Source: Chryseobacterium sp. LAM-KRS1 (GTDB lineage Bacteria > Bacteroidota > Bacteroidia > Flavobacteriales > Weeksellaceae). From it: 64,000 nucleotides of DNA. The notes under the pieces were generated by a model. The model was not told where the DNA came from, did no database searches, and saw only the letters and a program-made list of their open reading frames with translations. The stretch lies in contig NZ_JAAOIZ010000001.1 of NCBI RefSeq assembly GCF_013184525.1, positions 682,001-746,000 of the forward strand, written 5' to 3'. Every line of letters begins with the position of its first letter. Within the stretch, counting starts at the first letter, position 1. The translations under genes and the position numbers were made by a program. Positions 18,030-26,478 of this stretch are shown here, one piece after another.

Positions 18030-18085
18030 TCTAAAATCTAAAATCTACTTTCTAACTTCTAACCTCTAATTTCTACCATCTACCA
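18030..18085. repeat. Eight tandem 7-nt repeats (TCTAnnn) between regulator and kinase genes
   Basis: Eight exactly phased 7-mers, each beginning TCTA: tctaaaa, tctaaaa, tctactt, tctaact, tctaacc, tctaatt, tctacca, tctacca. The array ends one base before the response-regulator stop codon (18087). It fills most of the 72-nt gap inside the operon. Confidence 0.85.
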
Positions 18086-18086
18086 C

Positions 18087-19430
18087 TCATATCCCAAATT
18101 TCTCCATTCTCCTGTAAAGTGCAGCCCGGGAAAGACCTAAATCTTCGGCTGCCAGAGAAATATTCCCGGTATGTTTTTTCAATGCCTTTTTGATCAGTAC
18201 TTCTTCCATTTCCTCGATATTAAGATTGATAATGGTTTGCTCTTGCTCCTCCGGCTGAGGCATCAGCAATTGGAGATGATGATCGGTGGACAGGATAACA
18301 CTTCTTTCAAGACAATGATCCAGCTCCCGGATATTTCCCGGCCAGGAATAATTGATAAGGGTAAGCATTAAACCTTCCGTAAGTTCCAGGTTCGGTTTAT
18401 GGTATTTCTGTTTATAGCGGTCCAGAAAATACTGAGCCAGAAGACCTATATCTTCCTGTCTTTCCCTTAAAGCAGGGATATGAATTTCCACGGTATTGAT
18501 ACGGTAGTAAAGATCCTGGCGAAAGCGATTTTCAGCAACCGCTTTTTTAAGGTTTTCATTAGTGGCAAAAATAAAACGGACATCCAGTAAGCGTTCCTTG
18601 GTTTCACCTAATCTCGATAATTTCCGGTTCTGAATAAGGCTTAATAATTTTGTCTGCAACTGTAGCGGTAGATTTCCGATCTCATCAAGAAAAACTGTTC
18701 CATTTTGTGCATTTTCTATTTTTCCGGCGTAATCCTGGTGGGCATCAGTAAATGCTCCTTTTTTATAACCGAATAATTCTGATTCAAAAAGGCTTTCGGA
18801 AATACTTCCAAGATCAATATGCACAAAAGGCTGATTTTTTCTCTCCGATTGTTCATGAATAGACTCGGCAAGGACATATTTTCCCGTTCCGTTTTCTCCC
18901 AGAAGCAGAACATTGGCATCCGTAGGGGCCACTTTTTCGATTTGTTCTAAGACCTCCTGCATTTTCGGAGAATGACTATCAAGCTGATACTGATGGTTTT
19001 TCTGATTTATATTTTCCCACTGACTCAGCTTTTTATTTTTTCTGGAAATATCTACAGCGAGATTCACAGAGGCATAGAGCTTTTCATTATTCCACGGCTT
19101 CAGGATGAAATCCGACGCACCGTTTTTTAAAGCTTCAACCGCAAGTTCTACTTCGCCGTAAGCGGTCATAAGAATAATGGGAAGCTGAGGTTCAAGTGTT
19201 TTGATCTCCTTCATCCAGTACAAACCATCCTGGCCGCTTTCAAAACCTTTTCTGAAGTTCATATCCAGTACTACTGCATCAAACTGGTTTTCAGTCATGA
19301 ATTTCATAATCTGTACGGGCTTACTAAGACAGCTGACCTCTGTGAAAAATTTTTTAAGCCAGACTCTTGCAGAAAACAAAATGTCTTCGTCGTCATCTAC
19401 AATGAGAATGTGCGCTTCTTTTTTTCGCAT
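18087..19430 (-). CDS. Sigma-54-dependent response regulator (NtrC family)
   Basis: The 447-residue protein has three parts. They are a receiver domain (1-120, phosphoacceptor Asp56 in VVLDMNF, Lys111), an AAA+ domain (about 150-385) with Walker A GENGTGK (178-184) and Walker B GTVFLDEIGN (244-253), and a Fis-type HTH (NISLAAEDLGLSRAALYRRM, 424-443). The sigma-54 contact loop reads GAFTDA (225-230) instead of GAFTGA. The product is predicted to activate sigma-54 promoters when phosphorylated by the kinase encoded next. The divergent spacer contains a 16-bp inverted repeat and a near-consensus sigma-54 promoter for the export operon. Confidence 0.94.
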   Translation of the reverse strand: MRKKEAHILIVDDDEDILFSARVWLKKFFTEVSCLSKPVQIMKFMTENQFDAVVLDMNFRKGFESGQDGLYWMKEIKTLEPQLPIILMTAYGEVELAVEALKNGASDFILKPWNNEKLYASVNLAVDISRKNKKLSQWENINQKNHQYQLDSHSPKMQEVLEQIEKVAPTDANVLLLGENGTGKYVLAESIHEQSERKNQPFVHIDLGSISESLFESELFGYKKGAFTDAHQDYAGKIENAQNGTVFLDEIGNLPLQLQTKLLSLIQNRKLSRLGETKERLLDVRFIFATNENLKKAVAENRFRQDLYYRINTVEIHIPALRERQEDIGLLAQYFLDRYKQKYHKPNLELTEGLMLTLINYSWPGNIRELDHCLERSVILSTDHHLQLLMPQPEEQEQTIINLNIEEMEEVLIKKALKKHTGNISLAAEDLGLSRAALYRRMEKFGI

Positions 19431-19477
19431 ATCGGTATTTGTTGATTGTATTAAAACTCATTCTTTTCTATTAAAAA

Positions 19478-19514
19478 TGTTCATTATCGGACAAAAAGTG
19501 TCCGATAATGAACA
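19478..19514. promoter_or_regulatory. 16-bp perfect inverted repeat, likely response-regulator binding site
   Basis: Bases 19478-19493 (tgttcattatcggaca) are the exact reverse complement of 19499-19514, with a 5-nt spacer. A related half-site (ttatcagaca) lies at 19549-19558. The centre is about 85 bp upstream of the sigma-54 promoter, a normal distance for an NtrC-type enhancer site. A terminator role is unlikely because no gene ends here. Confidence 0.75.
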
Positions 19515-19578
19515 CCTGATCAACTCCTCTTATTAATATTATTTCAGATTATCAGACACTTATAAAAGTATAATTTTC

Positions 19579-19594
19579 TGGCATCTGTGTTGTG
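19579..19594 (+). promoter_or_regulatory. Candidate sigma-54 promoter of the export operon
   Basis: TGGCAT-N5-TTGTG keeps the -24 GG and the correct 10-nt spacing to the -12 element. The -12 dinucleotide is GT rather than GC. Predicted transcription starts near 19605, ahead of the ATG at 19628. Confidence 0.6.
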
Positions 19595-19627
19595 TAATTT
19601 GCTGTAACAAAAAGAGTTATCTTTATT

Positions 19628-20869
19628 ATGGATACGAAAATAGTAAAAAAGAAATCGAAATTAAAATTTGTTTTAGGGGGATTGGGAGCTATAGCTGTTT
19701 TGTCGCTTTCCGGGATGTATTTCAGCAGTCAGAAAAAGACCTATAATGTTTCGGCTGAAGATATCCAGACTGATAAGGTTACGAGAGGGAAATTTGAAGA
19801 TATGCTGATGGTGAATGCGCAGACACAATCGCTTAAATCTTCATTTGTAAATGTTCTGGAAGGAGGAGCGGTTAAGGAAATATTTGCTGAAGACGGTCAG
19901 ATGGTCACCAAAGGTCAGCCGATAGCAAGAGTCTACAATCCGAATACCGAATTCAGCTATATGAATCAGGAAACAGGGATCATGCAGCAGATCAGCCAGA
20001 TGAGGAGTACACTTCTGGAACTGAAAAATCAGGAGCTGGCTCAGGATAAGGAATTGCTGCAGGCACAGAATGATTATAATACAGCCCTACAGAATTTTAA
20101 CCTTCAAAAGCGTCTCTATGATGCAGAGATCGGGAAGAAAACAGATTATGACATCAGTGTGCAGAATCTTACGTACCAGAAACAAAGGAAATCAATTGTA
20201 GAAAAAGGCTATTCCAGTGAAAAAAATTCCAGAAGCGCTCAAATATCGGCAATTAATACATCGATAAACCAGATGGATAAAAGCTTACAAATCTTGCATT
20301 CCAACAAAAATAATTTCCTGATCATGGCTCCGGCTTCCGGAAGACTTTCATCTTTCACAATATCGGTAGGTGAGAACCTTACGAATGGCCAAAGCATTGG
20401 AAAAATAGATCTGATGGACGGCTATAAGCTGGTAGCTAAAGTAGACGAATATTACATCAACAAACTGCAAAACGGAATTAAGGGAGTTCTGGATAATAAC
20501 GGACAGGAAGATGAGGTGGTGATTACCAAAATACTTCCTGAAGTAAAAGACGGGCAGTTTTCAGCAGAGCTTAATTTCACGGACAAAAAGCCTGAAAACC
20601 TCAAAATAGGGATGACATTCGGAGTAAAACTAAAACTTTCGGCAGATACACAGAGTACCATGATTCCAAAAGGGAATTTTTATAAAGATACCAATGGGAA
20701 ATGGGTGTTTGTGGTTAAAGGAAATAAAGCGGAACGGAGAAACGTAAGCCTGGGTAGGGAAAACCCTTTATATTATGAAGTGAAATCGGGGCTTCATGAA
20801 GGAGAAACGGTAATCATATCAGATTATGCAGATCTTAAAAAATATGAGATACTCACCATAAAAAAGTAA
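19628..20869 (+). CDS. HlyD/MacA-type periplasmic adaptor (membrane fusion protein)
   Basis: The 413-residue protein has one N-terminal membrane anchor (about 14-31), a split lipoyl domain (VLEGGAVKEIFAEDGQMVTKGQPIARV, then FLIMAPASGRLSSFTISVGENL) and a long helical hairpin between (about 115-215). A beta-barrel and membrane-proximal domain follow (WVFVVKGNKAERRNVSLG, GETVIISDYADLKKYE). This is the adaptor that joins an inner-membrane ABC transporter to a TolC-like exit duct. It leads a four-gene operon with ABC ATPase, permease and outer-membrane protein. Expression is probably driven by the sigma-54 promoter at 19579. Confidence 0.92.
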   Translation: MDTKIVKKKSKLKFVLGGLGAIAVLSLSGMYFSSQKKTYNVSAEDIQTDKVTRGKFEDMLMVNAQTQSLKSSFVNVLEGGAVKEIFAEDGQMVTKGQPIARVYNPNTEFSYMNQETGIMQQISQMRSTLLELKNQELAQDKELLQAQNDYNTALQNFNLQKRLYDAEIGKKTDYDISVQNLTYQKQRKSIVEKGYSSEKNSRSAQISAINTSINQMDKSLQILHSNKNNFLIMAPASGRLSSFTISVGENLTNGQSIGKIDLMDGYKLVAKVDEYYINKLQNGIKGVLDNNGQEDEVVITKILPEVKDGQFSAELNFTDKKPENLKIGMTFGVKLKLSADTQSTMIPKGNFYKDTNGKWVFVVKGNKAERRNVSLGRENPLYYEVKSGLHEGETVIISDYADLKKYEILTIKK

Positions 20870-20871
20870 AA

Positions 20872-20894
20872 ATATGAATACTTTTAATTCATAT
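20872..20894. repeat. Small inverted repeat after the adaptor gene
   Basis: atatgaat (20872-20879) pairs with attcatat (20887-20894). It lies just after the adaptor stop in the 133-nt gap before the ATPase gene. It could be a weak attenuator or mRNA-stability hairpin. There is no T-tract. Confidence 0.35.
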
Positions 20895-21002
20895 TGTTAC
20901 AGAGATGAAGCCGATTCATCAATTTAGGCAAAAAGCTTCTCTAATGAACCTGATATCAGGGATTTATCAACAATACATAATACAATTAAATATCAAATTA
21001 TC

Positions 21003-21725
21003 ATGATCAATATTCATAACCTTTCAAAAATTTATATATCAGAAGATGTTCAGACCCATGCATTAAATAAGGTAAGCCTGGGCATTAAAGAAGGAGAATT
21101 CCTTGCTGTAATGGGACCTTCAGGCTGTGGAAAATCTACTTTTCTCAATATTCTCGGACTTCTGGATTCCGCTTCAGCCGGTTCCTATCAGTTTTCAGGA
21201 GTGGAAATGGTGGGACTTAGCGAAAAAGGTAAATCGGATGTCCGTAAAAAGAATATAGGTTTTATTTTTCAGAATTTTAATCTGATAGATGAGCTTACCG
21301 TCTATGAAAATATTGAACTGCCCTTGATCTATAATGGGGTTTCCTACTCAGAAAGAAAAAAGAAGGTGGAAGAAATTATGGAAAAGATAAATATCAGCCA
21401 CCGGGCGAAACATTATCCCCAACAGCTTTCGGGAGGGCAGCAGCAAAGAGCAGCCGTAGCCAGGGCCCTTGTCACCAAGCCAAAACTGATCCTTGCCGAT
21501 GAGCCTACGGGGAATCTGGACAGTTCTAATGGAAACGAAGTGATGAACCTGTTGGCAGAACTTCACAGAGAAGGCTCTACCATTGTTATGGTAACACACT
21601 CTTCCTATGATGCCGGATACGCTTCCCGAATCATCACCATGAAAGACGGAGAGATTTTTAATGAGGAACATGCTTCTCAGAGAAAAGATGTATTCGCTAA
21701 GGCGGATGCTAAAGAATTCGGATAA
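21003..21725 (+). CDS. MacB/LolD-type ABC transporter ATP-binding protein
   Basis: The 240-residue protein has a complete nucleotide-binding domain: Walker A GPSGCGKST (about 39-47), Q-loop FQNFNL, the signature LSGGQQQR, Walker B LILADEPTGNLDS and the switch His in VTHSS. The subgroup is the one that powers MacB/LolCDE-type mechanotransmission (EPTGNLDS is typical). It works with the FtsX-fold permease encoded 74 nt downstream. Confidence 0.95.
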   Translation: MINIHNLSKIYISEDVQTHALNKVSLGIKEGEFLAVMGPSGCGKSTFLNILGLLDSASAGSYQFSGVEMVGLSEKGKSDVRKKNIGFIFQNFNLIDELTVYENIELPLIYNGVSYSERKKKVEEIMEKINISHRAKHYPQQLSGGQQQRAAVARALVTKPKLILADEPTGNLDSSNGNEVMNLLAELHREGSTIVMVTHSSYDAGYASRIITMKDGEIFNEEHASQRKDVFAKADAKEFG

Positions 21726-21799
21726 ATCAAAATCCTTCAGTGTACCCATGAAGATCATGGAAATGATCTGTACCATTCATTATTAATAACAACAGAATT

Positions 21800-24217
21800 A
21801 TGTTCAAGAACTGGCTTAAAATTGCTTTCGTCAATTATAAAAAAAATGCGCTGTCCACCATTATCAATATATTTGGACTTACGATAGGGCTTACAGGATT
21901 TATGCTGATCCTGATGCATTGGAATGATGAGGAATCCTATGAAAAATGGAATCCTAAAAAAGATGATATCTATGCCTTTCAAACCTATTCTAAGGCAGAG
22001 AACTCTTACCGTAGCAGTATTTCTTATCCTATGGCATTCAATGCCCTTAAGAAAATTCCCGAAGTTCAGGATTACGTTCTTTTCTTTGGTACCGGAATTG
22101 GTAATAAAATGACTACAAAATACCATACAGCATTTCAGCAGGACGGTCTTCTGGCATCTGAAAGCTTCTTTCATTTTTTTCCTTTTAAGATTATTTCAGG
22201 AGGAGCAAAAGATGCTTTAAAAACAGAAACCTCTATTGCTATTTCCAAACAGACGGCTATCAGGCTGTTCGGAAAGACAAATGTTGCGGGGGAATCTGTA
22301 AAGATTGAAAATAAAGACTATATCGTTACCGCGGTATACGAACTTCCGGAAGGAAATACGCAGATAAAACCGGAGTTTATCATTAATCCTGTGGAACAGT
22401 TCAGAAGTGACCGTGACCACTGGAACGACTATCGTTATGCATGTTTCTTCATGTTAAAAAAGGGAGTGGATCCGTCGGTTTTCAGTGAGAAATTTAAAAG
22501 AGACATCATTGAAGTAAGGGCAGCGGTAGACGCAAAAGATTCTGGAATCAGCACCCAGCAATTTCTCGAAAAATATGGCCCCAACACCGTGTTACTGACT
22601 CCACTTGATAAGATAAAACTCCATGCGAAATCTTCCCCGCTGGCTGCAGGAGATTTTAAAACTGTACTGATCTTGTTTATTTTATCTGTACTGATCGTTG
22701 TTTTATCTGCTATTAATTTTATTAACCTAAAAACAGCAGAAGCATCTCAAAGAGGCAAAGAAGTAGGAGTGAGAAAGGCAATCGGAGGAACAAGGTCTTC
22801 ACTGATGAGACAATTTCTTTTAGAGACTTTTATAATTTGCATGGTATCCTATTTTATTTCTCTGGTACTTACGGAACTCCTGCTTCCGAACTTTAATAAG
22901 TTTTTTGATAAAGAAATAAAGCTGAATGACTGGCATGTCTTTCTTTATTCCCTGATCATGGTACTTTTGGTTACTTTGCTGTCAGGACTTATTCCGGCTT
23001 TTTATCTCTCCAGCTTTAAAGCTATTGAAACACTGAAAGGGAATTTTTCACGAAGTAAGCACGGGATATGGTTAAGAAACGGAATTCTTACCCTTCAGTT
23101 GATGATCTCTTCGTTTTTTATCATCGGTGGGCTTATTGTAAACAGTCAGGTAAAATATATGATGAACAAAGATCTTGGTTTTAATGGAAAGCAAATCATG
23201 CTGATAACCTTCAATGAAAACGATCCTAAACCGTGGCTGAAGTATGAGCGTCTGAAGTCCGAAATTTCTAAAATTGATGGAGTAGAAGCGGTTTCCTTTG
23301 GAGATGCAGTTGCAGGGAGTAGCAGGAAGAAAAGTGCTAATATCGATTATATGCAGGAGACTATTAATACAAACTACAGCTCCATGGATTACAACTACCT
23401 GCAGTTTATGGAAGTGAAATTGTTAAAAGGACGCTGGCTAAACCCTAATCTCGCCTCAGATACAATTAACAGTCTGATCGTAAATGAAGCATTTGTTAAA
23501 AAGTTTGGCTGGACCGATGAGGAAGCTTTGGCGCGAAATTTAAATCCGGGATTCGATGACAATAAAAAATATAGGATTGTTGGGATCGTTAAAGATTTTA
23601 ATCTTAAAAGTTTAAAATTTAAAGTAGAGCCCATTGCATTTTTCCATTACAAAGAAACTGCCGCAAACAGGTATGCTCTGCAAAGTATCCAGGTAAAGGT
23701 AAAACCTGATGATATTGAAGGAACAGTAAACAAGGTAAAAAAATACTGGGAAAACTCAGCTGAGCCGGGATATCCGTTCCAATACTATTTTGTAAATCAG
23801 AAATTTGCGAAAACCTTTGTACAGTATCAGAAACAGCAGACCTTATTTACTATTCTCAATGCCATGGTGCTTATGGTGGCTCTGCTTGGGCTTTTTGCTC
23901 TCTCTTCCCTGATGATCGAACAAAAGCTAAAAGAAGTAGCGATCAGGAAAACTTTAGGTGCGTCTGACCGTATTTTGGTCTTCGGACTGACCAGACAGTT
24001 TCTTTGGATTGCCATAATTGCAGTATTGATCAGTGTACCTATATGTTACTACCTGATGAACGAATGGCTGAAAGACTTTGCTTACAGAATTGATATGCCG
24101 TTATGGCCATTTATCGTCAGTTTCTGTGTATTGCTTGCATTGACATTTGCCGTGGTAAGTATAAAAGCGTACAAAGCTACAAAAGTCAATCTTGTAAAGT
24201 ACCTTAAATATGAATAA
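21800..24217 (+). CDS. MacB-like FtsX-domain ABC transporter permease
   Basis: The 805-residue protein is built of two MacB-PCD/FtsX modules, each with an N-terminal membrane helix, a periplasmic domain and three C-terminal helices. The coupling segments are EVGVRKAIGGTRSSLMRQFLLE (about 323-344) and EVAIRKTLGASDRILVFGLTRQF. The duplicated form (about 800 residues) is common in Bacteroidota and differs from the single-module E. coli MacB, which also carries a fused ATPase. It probably exports a lipid, peptide or toxic compound through the adaptor and TolC-like duct. The cargo is not evident. Confidence 0.93.
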   Translation: MFKNWLKIAFVNYKKNALSTIINIFGLTIGLTGFMLILMHWNDEESYEKWNPKKDDIYAFQTYSKAENSYRSSISYPMAFNALKKIPEVQDYVLFFGTGIGNKMTTKYHTAFQQDGLLASESFFHFFPFKIISGGAKDALKTETSIAISKQTAIRLFGKTNVAGESVKIENKDYIVTAVYELPEGNTQIKPEFIINPVEQFRSDRDHWNDYRYACFFMLKKGVDPSVFSEKFKRDIIEVRAAVDAKDSGISTQQFLEKYGPNTVLLTPLDKIKLHAKSSPLAAGDFKTVLILFILSVLIVVLSAINFINLKTAEASQRGKEVGVRKAIGGTRSSLMRQFLLETFIICMVSYFISLVLTELLLPNFNKFFDKEIKLNDWHVFLYSLIMVLLVTLLSGLIPAFYLSSFKAIETLKGNFSRSKHGIWLRNGILTLQLMISSFFIIGGLIVNSQVKYMMNKDLGFNGKQIMLITFNENDPKPWLKYERLKSEISKIDGVEAVSFGDAVAGSSRKKSANIDYMQETINTNYSSMDYNYLQFMEVKLLKGRWLNPNLASDTINSLIVNEAFVKKFGWTDEEALARNLNPGFDDNKKYRIVGIVKDFNLKSLKFKVEPIAFFHYKETAANRYALQSIQVKVKPDDIEGTVNKVKKYWENSAEPGYPFQYYFVNQKFAKTFVQYQKQQTLFTILNAMVLMVALLGLFALSSLMIEQKLKEVAIRKTLGASDRILVFGLTRQFLWIAIIAVLISVPICYYLMNEWLKDFAYRIDMPLWPFIVSFCVLLALTFAVVSIKAYKATKVNLVKYLKYE

Positions 24218-24266
24218 GTAGCGCAATCATACTATATTTTTAATCTACTTAAATCAGAACGAACTC

Positions 24267-25565
24267 ATGAAAAATTTCATTTTCATATTTTTTATCAGCC
24301 TGTATCCGGGACAGCAAACCTGGAACCTGCAACAGTGCCTGGATTATGCATCAACGCATCATCCGTCAATAAAACAGGCCGCTGTTGCCGTAGAAAAGAA
24401 TGACAGGCTGATCACCGGATCAAAAGGAATGCTCCTGCCAACAATAGAAGCAGGGGTAAACCACACGTATAGTTTCGGATCTTCAATCAACCAGTCCAGT
24501 AATCAGCGTGAAGCTCTTAATACACAATACGATCAATTCAACGCAAGGGCGGATTGGGAACTGTTCAACTGGAAAAATTTCCTGAATATCTCTCTTTCTA
24601 AATTGAATAAAGAAACCAGTACCTACAAGCTTGCGCAGGCTAAAAATGAAGTAAAGCTGAATGTTATACAGATGTTCTTCACGTATCAGAACAGCAAAAG
24701 CTGGCTGGAAGTGCTGGAAACCCAGATCTCAGGCATTGAAGAGCAGATTAAACGGACTGAAAAGGAGGTGGAGATTGGCAACAGGCCCAAAAGCGATATC
24801 TATGATATAAAAGCCAATTTAGGAACTTTACAGGAGCAATGGGTATCCGCCAAGAACCAGCGTGACCTGTCAAGGATTAACCTTCTCAATGCTATGGCGG
24901 TAACACAAGATTCAATAGATTTTGTCATGGATAATGAGAATCCTCTTTCAGAAAGTGAATTTCAGGATCCCGACTTTACAAAAAGGCTTTTAGAAAAGAA
25001 TCCGGCTTACCAGTCGGTGATGGCGGAGATTAATGCACAGAAAAAAAAGGAAGAGGTAGCAAGAGCCGGATATTGGCCAACTTTGAACGGAACCTATAGC
25101 TGGTCAACTTTTTATAATAAGGTTTTGGGAAAAGATAATGCGTCGACCCTTAGTTTTTCTGATCAGTTCGGACAAAATAAGAATCAATCCCTTAGTTTCG
25201 GCCTCAGTATTCCCGTTTTCAATAAACTTCAGGTAAAAACAAATGTTGAGATCGCAAAACTGAATGCTATCAATTCAAACTATGACAAAGAACTGGTAAT
25301 TAATAATCTCACACAAACCATCAATTCCATAAAAGCCCAGTTTCTGAATGCACAGGAAAAATACCATCTTCTGGATCTCAATTTTGAAAATCAGAAACTG
25401 TCATTTCAGAAATCGGAAGAAAAATACAAAGAGGGTTTAATGGATGCCTATACCTTCTTCGTTGTAAGGAACGGTTGGCTCCAGGCCAATTATAATCTCA
25501 TCAGCAGTAAGAATGATCTTATTCAGCAGACTGAATTATTAAAAGTGCTGGAATCCGGTTTATAA
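24267..25565 (+). CDS. TolC-family outer-membrane efflux protein
   Basis: The 432-residue protein has a signal peptide (to about 17), a WNLQQCLDYASTHHPSIKQAAVAVE opening typical of OEP repeats, two long helical coiled-coil halves and beta-hairpins (YSFGSSINQ; LSFGLSIPVFNK). It forms the trimeric exit duct for the adaptor-ABC system encoded upstream and is the last gene of the operon, followed by a terminator at 25614-25648. Confidence 0.93.
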   Translation: MKNFIFIFFISLYPGQQTWNLQQCLDYASTHHPSIKQAAVAVEKNDRLITGSKGMLLPTIEAGVNHTYSFGSSINQSSNQREALNTQYDQFNARADWELFNWKNFLNISLSKLNKETSTYKLAQAKNEVKLNVIQMFFTYQNSKSWLEVLETQISGIEEQIKRTEKEVEIGNRPKSDIYDIKANLGTLQEQWVSAKNQRDLSRINLLNAMAVTQDSIDFVMDNENPLSESEFQDPDFTKRLLEKNPAYQSVMAEINAQKKKEEVARAGYWPTLNGTYSWSTFYNKVLGKDNASTLSFSDQFGQNKNQSLSFGLSIPVFNKLQVKTNVEIAKLNAINSNYDKELVINNLTQTINSIKAQFLNAQEKYHLLDLNFENQKLSFQKSEEKYKEGLMDAYTFFVVRNGWLQANYNLISSKNDLIQQTELLKVLESGL

Positions 25566-25613
25566 AAATGGGTCAGCAGAAAAATAAAAACCTATTTAAC
25601 ACTGATTATATTG

Positions 25614-25648
25614 AAGGCTATCCCGGATTTTCGGAATAGCCTTTTTTT
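25614..25648 (+). terminator. Rho-independent terminator of the export operon
   Basis: The arms aaggctatccc and ggaatagcctt form a stem of about 10 pairs with a small mismatch, followed by a T-run. It lies about 50 nt after the TolC-family stop. Confidence 0.8.
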
Positions 25649-25665
25649 AATTCAATCGTTATAAA

Positions 25666-26475
25666 TTATTGAACTACAGCATTTCTTTTACTCAAAGTGT
25701 GAGCAGAAAAATAACCTAAAGCACCATTGCTGATGTTACTCGGCGGATTGGATGGAGTTACTCCACCACCGGGGCCACTTCCATCAGTGATTTGAAGCAA
25801 TGCGCTGTAGTACGTGAATACATTATTATCAATAGATTGCATTTCGACATGGATGGTGTCACCAACTACAACCTTGTGGCTGTTTCCGTCTTCGTCATCA
25901 TTGGGAAGAAACAAAGGGCGCTGATTCAGTAATCCGTTATTGATATTATCTGAAAATACTTCAAGCGTCTTTTTAGGCTTGCTGTTGATAGTAAAGCTAA
26001 AAAGATAACGGTTTCCCAAAGCTACAGGATCCGTGAAAAGAGGCAAAAGGGTATAAGTGGTCTCTCCTCCGAATACAAAGGAATCCTGAGTAAGACCATC
26101 GAAACTTACAGCTGCAGGCATAGTGCTTTGAGCAGTATATTGTTGTCCCTCAGCCTGTATTTTTAAAGTATAGGTCCTTCCTGATACTCCGCTGAAGTTG
26201 GTCGTCTGATATTTTCCGTCTCCGATATATTGCAGGGTTTCGGTTTGTCCCGTGTTATCGCTTACAATCACCTGTGCATTGGTAACAGCAGGATACAAAT
26301 TATTTTCGGTAACCACTACTGATTTTGTTATTCTTACAATATAAGGACCAGGTTGATCTGTAATGTTTCCTTCAATGACGATCTTTCCGCTCTGATCAGC
26401 CAGATCAAGGTCTATTTCTTTTTGACAAGAGGTCAATAAAAACAAGGATAATATGATAAAAAATATATTCTTCAT
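25666..26475 (-). CDS. DUF4249 lipoprotein, partner of the TonB-dependent receptor
   Basis: The 269-residue protein has a lipobox (LLTSCQ, Cys17) and the usual DUF4249 start KEIDLDLADQSGKIVIEGNITDQPGPYIVRITKS, followed by an all-beta region (VTNAQVIVSDNTGQ). A Gly/Pro/Ser-rich stretch (SGPGGGVTPSNPPS) and GALGYFSAHTLSKR close the protein, both typical of the family. DUF4249 proteins are normally encoded right after a TonB receptor and are presumed to be surface ligand-binding partners, in the manner of SusD. Here the gap to the receptor gene is 3 nt. The ligand is unknown. Confidence 0.92.
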   Translation of the reverse strand: MKNIFFIILSLFLLTSCQKEIDLDLADQSGKIVIEGNITDQPGPYIVRITKSVVVTENNLYPAVTNAQVIVSDNTGQTETLQYIGDGKYQTTNFSGVSGRTYTLKIQAEGQQYTAQSTMPAAVSFDGLTQDSFVFGGETTYTLLPLFTDPVALGNRYLFSFTINSKPKKTLEVFSDNINNGLLNQRPLFLPNDDEDGNSHKVVVGDTIHVEMQSIDNNVFTYYSALLQITDGSGPGGGVTPSNPPSNISNGALGYFSAHTLSKRNAVVQ

Positions 26476-26478
26476 GAT

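Noticed and set aside
18030..18085. CRISPR-like array
   Set aside because: Units are only 7 nt without spacers, so this is a simple tandem repeat, not CRISPR.
20872..20894. Strong terminator inside the export operon
   Set aside because: Only 8 pairs and no T-tract; it is unlikely to stop transcription before the ATPase gene.
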